The notes beneath the pieces are model-generated. The model searched no databases and was not told the origin of the DNA. It saw only the letters and a list, made by a program, of their open reading frames with translations. The translations under genes and the position numbers were made by a program. This document shows, piece after piece, positions 24,429 to 32,174 of a stretch of 32,174 bases of DNA. The stretch covers positions 1 through 32,174 of the forward strand of contig LSSL01002030.1 of NCBI GenBank assembly GCA_001953115.1, given 5' to 3'. How positions within the stretch are numbered: the stretch's first letter is position 1; the number at the start of each line of letters is the position of its first letter. The DNA is from Smittium mucronatum. Taxonomy: Eukaryota; Kickxellomycota; Harpellomycetes; Harpellales; Legeriomycetaceae.

Positions 24429-25722
24429 ATTATAATAATATGGAGATTCTCTTGTTTTCTATGAATTTGCTGAAACTAACAACCTTTATTACTAAAACTA
24501 GAGTATTAATTAGAGAAAATATATAGCTTTCTTTTTTCTAAAATAATAAAAGGATTTAGATATGCAATTTTTATATATTGTGTTACAAATGCTATTTCAA
24601 ATAATAATTTTGATCAATATCATCAATACGGTATTTTTGAAAAAGATTTTTTTTTTTAAAGAGTATGTAGATATGAAAGCTGAGAAGAGAATTCAGTGAC
24701 AATTTATTTAAAAAAAACTACAAATGTCTTTTGTAACCAAAGTATCAAATATCCATAGAATATTTATGGACCCTTTTAGAACTATATCAAAAATGTGATG
24801 CCAATGAACTCGTTGCATTATTTCTTTATACAAAGTCAGAAAATCAGTTTTTTGGTTCTAAAATATAAATCGGGCCCCCAATTTTTTATCTGTCATAGTA
24901 ATTTTTTTTTTAAATGTGCTTTCTCGGCTATTCTCGGTGCAGAGAGACCATTTAATTGATGATTGTTTAAAGGCTATGCAGATCTTTTTTAAAAAAATCA
25001 TAGATACCAACTTTATCATGAATATCATGGGTTTATGCTATGATTTCTCATGACATAGATTATTATCAAAATCTATCTAGATATGAGTGAACCATTTCGA
25101 TCTCGATCTAGACTTGACGGAGTGTTTTCTCCTGCTTTCACTATTTGCTATTTTAATTATTGTTTTGTTATCATATTTCGTTTAAAAAAAGTGATAACCC
25201 GATATTATCAATATCGATTTTACATAAATAAAATAAAAATAGGTCTTAAGAAAATCTAGATTGTCTAATAACTAAAACACTGTTATTTGAAGCCTCTAAT
25301 TGGACTGATATCTAGACTTTTTTGGGTCTGGGGTAAAAAAGAGGCTCTCAATTTTTAATCAATGTATCCATTTTGTTTAAATATCAAAGTAGATTGGTCA
25401 AAAATAAAAAATCATTCTCCTACTGAAATGAGTAAATGTTCAGATAAGTAACTGTGAACCTTACGCTTTTAGAGCTGAAGGTTATTAACCAGCTGAGAAT
25501 TTTGGGTCAATTAACAAACGTATCTATTGTATGAACACTCAATACTGGATAGATTACGATTATCAAAGAGAAATCAATCATTTTTCTTAAATATTAGACA
25601 TGGAATTTTTTTGGGCTACGGAAATTTTTAAAGGGAAAAGGCTTTGAAAGTCCAGACAAGATTTAAAATTTTACTTCACCTTTTTAATACTTGTTCAATT
25701 TCGAGATTTTTAATTTTACCTA
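24429..25722. other. Intergenic region 5' of the cyclin, no gene seen
   Basis: No open frame of note is present. A loose inverted pair (AGCCTCTAATTGG near 25291 and AGAGGCTCTCAATTTT near 25341) may be a small hairpin or element relic. Promoter elements of the cyclin could not be identified. Confidence 0.4.
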
Positions 25723-26195
25723 TTAGCATAAACTCCTTTTAATCGATTTTCTAAAAAAAGCTAAAAGAATTTTCCATAATTCAAAGCCCCATTTGACGTA
25801 AGTCAATAAAAAGCTCTTTCCTCTAACAAGACCTTTAAAATTAGCTTTACATCTGGATAAAAGTTCGAGACATCATTTTACAACAAATAGTGGCAAAACT
25901 TGGTTTATTGGCCAGGTATAACGTATATTTATGGAAACTCGAAGAAACCAGCAAATAATGTTCTATAAATTGCTCCAATTGCTGGTACAATGACCATTTA
26001 AAAAACACTTCGGCTTTCGACTCTGTGGAATCCTTATTGGTTGATCGCATCTTTTTTTAATTAAACGTTTACTGTTTATAGCAAATGGAAACTTCTAATA
26101 AATAATAGTAAACCTGGTCTGCAAAAATATGTGATTTTTTTATTCCCAGTATTAACGTCTTTAATATTCCAGGTTGCTTTTTGATCATCGCTCAT
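25723..26195 (-). CDS. Doubtful small hypothetical gene, 3 candidate exons
   Basis: Three open minus-strand segments can be joined in frame to 117 residues: 26195-26114 (starts MSDDQKATWN), 26022-25851 (contains FFKWSLYQQLEQFIEHYLL and PSFATICCKMMSRTFIQ) and 25822-25723 (KSFLLTYVKWGFELWKILL, then TAA). The segments are less AT-biased and more protein-like than chance frames here. The splicing is weak: the first intron would use a GTTTAC donor and a CAG acceptor, unlike the GTA/TAG sites of neighbouring genes, and the second would be only 28 nt. An alternative is a single-exon reading from ATG 26050 to 25847. It may be a decayed gene or one with an unseen structure. No domain was recognised. 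Confidence 0.3.
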
Positions 26196-27486
26196 TATAA
26201 AAATCAAAAATTCGAAATTAAAAATATTTGCTTTAAAATTTATGCTACCAGTGGACTAAATTGTGCCATCATTTTTAGATAATATTTATGCAACTTTTCT
26301 TTAAATTTTCAAGTGGGTTCATATCCATCTTGAATACAAACCGCTCTTAAGATTAGGTAGACATTTTCGGCTTTTAAAAATTAAGAATATTTATAACGCC
26401 CTGGTTTATAGTGCTAATTAATAATAATAAGGATAATAATAAAGATATTGAAAACTGATCTTTTCTTTATCAAATAGCTGTGTTAAATTGATTGAGTGTA
26501 ACAATAAACTTTTGTAAATTTTACTACTTGTTCTTGACAGATTCCCTTTCCAAATTTCTGAAATAAAAATAAATCCCTTTTATAGCCCATATGTCGTAAT
26601 CTCCTACTAAATTAAAAGAAATAAATATTTGGAGTATTTTTTTCCCATGCATGGACCATTAGAACCTTTAATCGGGCAAATAATAAAATGCTTACAAAAA
26701 AGACATTTTTTGCTGTTAAAAGTCTGTACTTATTGCTAATAAATTATATTCAGTTTTTTGATCTAATGATTAGTTACATTTTCTTGAATTTTTTTTACTT
26801 TATTATAAATTAAATTCATTATTTAATGAATTCGAACTATTTGTTAAAGGTTAAAAAAAAGATATTTGTAATTTATATCCATCTGATTTAGAGATTTGGT
26901 GCTAAAACTGACTTTAAATGGAATTGAAAATGATATCTTATATCAAATTGCATAGATATGAAAGGTAATTTAATTAACATCAAGTAAGAATAACATTTTT
27001 AGAATCAAAAATCATCAATGATACCAAGAAAAGTTTCGAAATATTGGTTCTACCCTACTTCAGAAGATTGTGATAGTATCTTGATTTTTCGCTGCTTCTT
27101 CATGTAAAAGAAGCGTAAACAATTAAAATTGAAATTACAATAAAAAATAAAAAACAAATTTAATGTTTTCAAAAGATGAAAATCGAACATTCTCGCCTCT
27201 TTATTAAATTAAAATTTCCGGGAAAAAAATCTATTGATAAATCCCAATTCGATAAAATGAAAAATTATTCAGAACTATGAATCTTACATGATCAATTAAA
27301 CTACTATCTTAATATTCCAATTTAATTTTTCAGGAATAAAAATACATATGAGAAAATCGAAAATTCTTACTAGCAGATTTGGAGAAAGAAGGTGATTTCA
27401 AATCTCAAAAAATCACCAACTTGGAACGAAAAGAATAAAGTTTTTACTATAAATGTAATGTATAAGGACACTAACGAATCTTAAAT
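26196..27486. other. Intergenic region, no supported gene
   Basis: Only short minus-strand frames with ATG occur (for example one starting MDMNPLENLKKSC near 26325). No chain of splice sites links them. The upper end must include the 3' untranslated region of the DSC1-like gene. Confidence 0.4.
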
Positions 27487-30325
27487 TTATATAGGAGGCA
27501 GAGGTGTCCGGCATACAGGACATTCCAGCTTTATTCTCATCCACTATTAATTTAAGTTAATAAAATTTAAAATCAAGACTAAAAAAAATCTTTCAAAATA
27601 ATTATAAATTCTTACCTCATCCAAACATGAAGTATGAAAAATATGGTGGCAAGGAGTAACCATATATGAAGCTCTTCCAATCAATCCGGACCTTGATTCT
27701 GTTTCGACTTGAAGCATACAGATTGCGCATCTCTTACTGGTCACACTTACCGCCGATTCTTGACCCATATCATCATTTTCATTTATTGGACTTGGATTGT
27801 GTATACCTAACCCAGAACTAGAACTATCTCTACGGTCTGTCGAATTTGTTTCTTCGTCGTTTCTGGAAACAAATGGGTGATAGTTGTACGTTTCAGGGAA
27901 AAGCTATAAATTTAATGATGTAAACTGTAAGCTTTTTTATAGACTAAATTAACGAGAAATAGTTACGCTATTTGGTAAGAAAAATCTAGGCCCGAATGAT
28001 TCTTGTAGCAACAATAGAGTCACTTGGAAAAAAACCCACACAATCAGCACAAACACAAGATTACTTTTCTTAATATAAAAAATATTCTCGGGGCACAAAA
28101 AAATATCTATAATAATAAAAAATAATTAATTTGAAAAAAAAAAAAAGATATAACTTTAAATTAAGTAGTTCATTTGATTACATGCTGGATACATAAGTCT
28201 GGTTATACTTGATGATATTATGAATTCGCTAATTGAGGTAGGTAAAAATAATTCAAATGAATTAAATTTTATGAACGTTTAACAGAATAAATGTAGTGAT
28301 TTTTTTTACATTGTTAGACCTTTGCTAGTTCCCCTAATTATATTTCGAATGATTTGGGGAACCCACATCGAGTAAATTAGGAAAAGTATTCCAAAGAGCA
28401 AGTATAGCAAGATCGGAGACTGGCTAGTTGTGTACCAATACAAAAAAAACATTCCGAATATTAAACATGCATCTACAATTCAAATAAAAAGCAATAATTG
28501 AAAATTGAAAAAAAAAAAAGTATTAATATAGAAAAAAATTAGATTGTTTTACTCACAAAATATAAAATATATATTATTTTTGCTGTCAGATCGATCTCCG
28601 TTAGAGGAAGACTCTGCTCTTTGAGAATCACTTATTGAAACCAAATATCGAAGTCCATATATTGAAAGTGAAACAAACATAAAAAATGCTGGAATACTCA
28701 AAGGTATGAAAAGTCTCCCTATTTTCGATGAAAAATAATTAGACGGTTAATAATAAGAATAGCATAACGAATTTTAAATAAATAGAATAAGGATTACTCA
28801 TTGAAATTGCAACTGAAAACAATATTAAACAGATATAACTATCCTGTAAGGAGTACAATCCGATTGTATAAACAGATATTTTTGAGGAAACCTAAAGCAA
28901 AATATGAAACCAGATATAGTAATGGAATAAAAATGGAAAATATTTATTTATTATGCTTAAATGATTAGTTACCGATGGAGTGGGAGAGTAATCTATCTGT
29001 CTCACAAATGTAATCACTTGTATGAGAGAAATCTAGTAAATAAATGGATAAATTTGAAAAATCAAAAGTTAATAATAAAATGTCTTTGTAAAATCAAGAA
29101 ATATGCAGTATTACGATTGAAAATAAGAATGAGGCATATTTGGCCTTCGTTTCGTAAACTTGAATTTTGATTCCTTCCAATGGCTCGGTAGAGTTATTTT
29201 TTTTTGTAGTGAGAACAACATTACAGTTTTGAGAAAAAACTAAAAGATCCAAATCCATTTTTGGAGGCCTTGACATGCTTTTACCAGTTGGATTCTCTAA
29301 CTCTTTTTCAATATCACTCATGTCATCAGATGTAAAGTTTTGACCCACTGGAATGACTTTTCCCAATAAAAAATACTCACAATCTTTATTGGAATCTATT
29401 TTTTTTTTTTCAATAAATCAATAAATTCTTAACTTTAAAACAAATAGAATTGTGAAGTTGAAAACTATAATACCTTCTTCAAGGACCGCATCGTTGAATG
29501 TTTTATTATAATGGTCAATTATAATAGCTCTAGAGTCATTAAAGGTTTTAGAATCTGGCATAATGCTAAGAAGTTTCGAAGGGATCCCAAGATTTTTTTC
29601 ATTATATCCGTACAATATAAATGTTCCATTTTTTTGCCAGTGAATTCCCTCGAATTTTAATAATTCGTTATTACTTTCATTTGTTATCTTGAAAAATCCC
29701 TATAAGATTGAAAATTTTAAAAATTAGCAGAAGAACCAAATAAATGGATTAATTGAACTACCTCTATTAAGCTAGTATTAGAAACCGTAGTCTTAGAATC
29801 TTTGATGTAAATAAACAATGAACCATTATCATCATTCCGAATTCTATGGTAACCAGGTGGTAAAGTGCCGTTATACCATATAGTTTTTTCATCTGCATTT
29901 TTGGCGATAAAATTTCCTAATAAAAAAATATGTAAGATTAATCTTTAGGAATATATAGTATTTTTATTTATAGATACCATTAGCTATTCCGGATATATTA
30001 TGGTAAAAAACCCCGTAATTATCTAAATCTCCTGGATCAAACATTTTCGAGAATTCTTGTTTGGCAAATTTGGGCCAGCTCTAAGTTTTCAAAACGGAAA
30101 ATTAGGGTACAAATTCTGGGGTTTTTTTAACATAGATCATTATAAATGAAAAATCTTTACATCAATTGAAGAATTAGTGAAAATGGAATCCGATAAGCTT
30201 TTAAAATAATCCTTCCGGAATTTATCGGTTATTTTTGATTTTGGTGCTTTCGAATCGTCAGTAAAAATTAGGATCCATAGCAAAAAAATAAGTAAAAGGA
30301 GTCTGAAAGAAGACGACAATTCCAT
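27487..30325 (-). CDS. DSC1: DSC E3 ubiquitin ligase subunit 1 / Tul1, RING-H2 membrane ligase, 13 exons
   Basis: Exons: 30325-30161, 30080-29978, 29916-29762, 29699-29474, 29395-29115, 29032-28973, 28891-28798, 28718-28557, 28472-28310, 28228-28182, 28106-27967, 27903-27616, 27543-27487. They sum to 1941 nt, 646 residues, with all phases matching. An N-terminal hydrophobic segment (about 8-21) leads into a luminal domain to about 295 (YGVFYHNISG, LPPGYHR). Seven membrane segments follow. Family motifs are TPSVSKIS at the exon 6/7 junction, MWVPQIIRNIIRGT in exon 9, and GPRFFLP in exon 11. The C-terminal RING-H2 has C591, C594, C617, H619, H622, C625, C636, C639. Dsc1/Tul1 is the ligase of the Golgi/endosomal Dsc complex, which ubiquitinates membrane proteins and in fission yeast activates SREBP; the role here is inferred. 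All 12 acceptors are TAG; introns are 61-84 nt. Confidence 0.93.
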
Positions 30326-31459
30326 CTCTGAGAATATATATGTATGTATGTAGTATTTTTGTGAGATTTTATGTTTTATTCATTCTAAATAGTAGCTAAA
30401 AAAATACTATGAATTGTTTTGGGGCGATGCTCTAATAATTTTTTAGTTTATTACAAACTGTAACTATCAGTATCTATAAATTCTACATTACATCATGTGT
30501 CTAGCCTAAACTTTTTTTGCTTAGCTGACAGAATATGGCCATCATTTTTTGGCCAATAATATTAGTACTGCGCTTTTTTAGATCTGGTACAATGGGTTTT
30601 ACTTGATTTCACACCCATTTTTCTAACGTAACAAAGAAATGCAGCAAATAATAATGCCTATTGCACTTTGCCCATGGTAGAGTATATCCACCCAAGTTCA
30701 CTAGACTAGTAAAAACCAATCTAACTTGTGCCAATTAAATGTTATAAAAACTCTATTGAAAACAATCTAATAATTTGAGCATTATTGGACTGAGACTAAG
30801 CATTAATTATAACTTGTAATTAACAATTAGATGGTGGCTTACACTACACTTAACTCTAACTCTTTCGTTAACAGCATGAGCACGTACTCAGTTTATAAAT
30901 TTGAATAATGCATCAAATGTAAATATGTATTCAATGGGAGTAAAACAGCGTAAATAAAGACTATGAACTATAGCGTGGTTTGTTCCACTGGAGCTGAAAG
31001 ATTTGTGGTCTGAAAGTGAAAAAAAAAGATATTGATTTTTGGAATTAATATATACTGGATATAGTGGGTATTATATGTTACATATGGTTTGGTTTAGACT
31101 ATTTTTGTATTCTACATAATTTGAACTAGAAGAAATTTATTTTTGAATAATTTTTACTATGAAATTGCTCTTTTCTCTCTTAGGCATTATCGCAATTAAT
31201 ATCTATAAAATATTGAACTTGGATAATTGGAAAATTAAAGTATCTTGAATAAAAAATATATCATTTATAATTGCAATTGAATACATTTATATTTATTTAC
31301 TTAAGTTCTTATAAAAAGAAATTTTCTTGAGTATCATTGTTTAAGATATATTAGAATAATATTGCTAGCCGTCGATAAAACTTATTATACCTGCATCCCC
31401 TTAAACTTCCCTAGACCTTGGACTCTTTAAATCTTTGTATATTCTATATTAAAAAATAT
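30326..31459. other. Region upstream of DSC1-like gene, no firm gene
   Basis: This includes the 5' untranslated and promoter region of the minus-strand DSC1 gene. On the plus strand a 27-codon frame at 31159-31239 (MKLLFSLLGIIA..) looks like a signal peptide exon ending at a GTATCT donor. A TAG acceptor near 31368 could continue it, but the joined product stops within about a dozen codons. I treat it as unproven. Confidence 0.35.
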
Positions 31460-31463
31460 TTAA

Positions 31464-31627
31464 CCCTTTCCGGGCCCAAATTTGTGCCTTGCCCCTATTT
31501 GTGTATATTTGCAATTCTAGTTGGCCCAAAAGTATGATCAGCCCAATGGTACTCAAATAAAATTAAACTAATAATAACATTGAGCGAAAAGTGAAAGCCA
31601 TTTTTTGTACCATCGCCCCTGAAAGGG
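31464..31627. mobile_element. piggyBac-like MITE flanked by TTAA
   Basis: TTAA at 31460-31463 and 31628-31631 flank a 164-bp unit. Its ends are CCCTTTCCGGGCC on the left and, read inward from the right, CCCTTTCAGGGGC, so the first 7 bases are identical and 11 of 13 agree. TTAA target duplication with CCC-starting inverted ends is the hallmark of the piggyBac superfamily. Three GCCCAA motifs occur inside. The unit is far too short for a transposase, so it would be non-autonomous. Confidence 0.65.
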
Positions 31628-31771
31628 TTAAAGATATATACACCTTTTCTAAGGGAAACTCGCAAAAAGTAAATGTGGTTTCAAAAAAGATAAATTTGAT
31701 TTGATATTAGTACATCCAAATAGAATATATGCAAATTTGAATGAAAAAAATGTAAATTCTTATTCATAGAA

Positions 31772-31852
31772 CCCCTAAGAGTGAAATACCTTGCCGTGGT
31801 TTAGGGGATTAATAGTGTACTTTTCGAAGTACACTAGATCAAAATTTCACTC
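31772..31852 (+). ncRNA. HDV-like self-cleaving ribozyme candidate at 5' end of copy C
   Basis: The nested double-pseudoknot order of HDV ribozymes is met exactly. P1 is 772-778 with 801-807 (7 bp CCCCTAA/TTAGGGG). P2 is 779-787 with 844-852 (9 bp GAGTGAAAT/ATTTCACTC). P3 is 788-790 with 798-800 (3 bp) with 7-nt L3 TTGCCGT. P4 is 813-822 with 827-836 (10 bp) closed by TTCG. J4/2 ends C840-A-A-A directly before P2', fitting the catalytic C-N-R-A strand. (Numbers are the last three digits of 31xxx.) Cleavage would fall just before C772, the boundary of the repeat. Deviations from the classical model are C rather than G at +1 and no Watson-Crick P1.1. Copy B aligns across the whole region without gaps in P1, P3, L3 and the P4 loop. 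The call rests on hand folding. Confidence 0.6.
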
Positions 31853-31877
31853 AGAGTTGTACTATTCTTGGTTGGTA

Positions 31878-32027
31878 ATGGTGGAGACAGCGCACAGCGA
31901 TTCGGAGGACAGCGATTTCAGAGAAAGACCATCTCGAAACAGGGGGAACCGATCGTTTAGCACAGCTGAGACATATCATAGTGTCACAATTCCAGTGTTC
32001 GGCAGTCAAACTGATCTCAGCTTCTAA
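31878..32027 (+). pseudogene. Short open frame in copy C, possible relic of a parental ORF1
   Basis: ATG to TAA encodes 49 residues, with the acidic stretch HSDSEDSD followed by a basic RNRGNRSFS segment. Copy A keeps most of the same amino-acid pattern (AHSDSEDSD, PSRNR, NRSFSTAET) but lacks the ATG and has an in-frame TAG, so the frame is not maintained. It may be the truncated beginning of the coding region of an autonomous parent element, as seen in LINE-derived short retroposons. No known domain is seen. Confidence 0.35.
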
Positions 32028-32174
32028 CAGCTATTTTTAGGGAAGCCATGTATATCAAACCCACGTTTGGATAGGATTCTAATTTTATTAATCCTGTTAG
32101 AAGTAGTCTCTAAATAGGAGCTCAGTAGCTTCAATGAACTATTTTCCATTGACAAAGAGCTTAATTCTTGACTG

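Larger units (their letters stand above)
31772..32174 (+). mobile_element. Retroposon copy C, intact 5' end, runs off window
   Basis: This is the same family as copies A and B. It begins with the HDV-like ribozyme fold (31772-31852), then shares the CTATTCTTGGTTGG landmark and everything downstream with copy A, with few differences, up to the window end. Copy B sets the expected total length at about 0.6 kb, so roughly the last 200 bases including the poly(A) tail should lie beyond 32174. The better match between A and C than between either and B suggests A and C are younger. Confidence 0.75.

Noticed and set aside
28961..29170. 69-codon plus-strand open frame
   Set aside because: It is antisense to DSC1 exons 5-6, whose motifs and phases are well supported on the minus strand.
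31772..31852. Hammerhead, pistol or twister ribozyme instead of HDV-like
   Set aside because: There is no CTGATGA/GAAA core; the CCACG strand expected by pistol after GGTTTAGGGG is absent; twister core bases do not match on either strand. The helix order fits HDV only.
1..32174. Copies A and C as the two LTRs of one giant retrotransposon
   Set aside because: Copies end in AATAAA plus poly(A), copy B is a solo unit with its own target duplication, and unrelated host genes lie between.

Overview
The window reads as a very AT-rich nuclear genome segment of a fungus. Four things point that way: (i) a PCL/Pas1-type cyclin, a fungal family; (ii) a 13-exon gene on the minus strand that rebuilds, with every junction in frame, into a Dsc1/Tul1 Golgi/endosomal RING E3 ligase; (iii) short spliceosomal introns (61-100 nt), nearly all with GTA donors and all with TAG acceptors; (iv) a secreted Thr/Ser-rich protein of fungal cell-surface style. 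An AT-rich early-diverging lineage (for example gut-dwelling Zoopagomycota such as Harpellales) is my guess, held with low confidence; no sequence here fixes the species.

Layout. Positions 1-566 hold the 3' part of a repeat (copy A) ending in AATAAA and a poly(A) run. Positions 567-21200 are an AT-rich gene desert that contains a second, decayed, inverted copy (B, 5875-6485, flanked by a 9-bp direct repeat), one secreted-protein gene (11721-12548, minus), and a cluster of transposon-like inverted repeats near 18.3-19.0 kb. From about 21.2 kb the window is genic and everything is on the minus strand: a large Lys/Asn/Ser-rich exon of an unrecognised gene (21209-22711), the cyclin (23357-24428, two exons), a doubtful small gene (25723-26195), and the Dsc1/Tul1 gene (27487-30325). 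A TTAA-flanked piggyBac-like MITE follows at 31464-31627, and a third repeat copy (C) runs from 31772 off the window end.

The most interesting item is the repeat family A/B/C. It is a retroposon of about 0.6 kb with a poly(A) tail and target-site duplication. Its 5' end in copy C folds, helix for helix, as an HDV-like self-cleaving ribozyme: 7-bp P1, 9-bp P2, 3-bp P3 with 7-nt L3, 10-bp P4 capped by TTCG, and a C-A-A-A J4/2 fitting the C-N-R-A catalytic strand. HDV-like ribozymes are known at the 5' ends of R2, RTE and trypanosomatid L1Tc/SIDER-type retroelements. A short non-coding or nearly non-coding fungal retroposon carrying one would be a parallel case and may be undescribed. All structural calls were made by eye; no search or folding program was run.

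The cyclin (Pho85-type CDK partner) and the Dsc1/Tul1 ligase are unrelated housekeeping genes that happen to be neighbours; nothing suggests an operon or a shared pathway.
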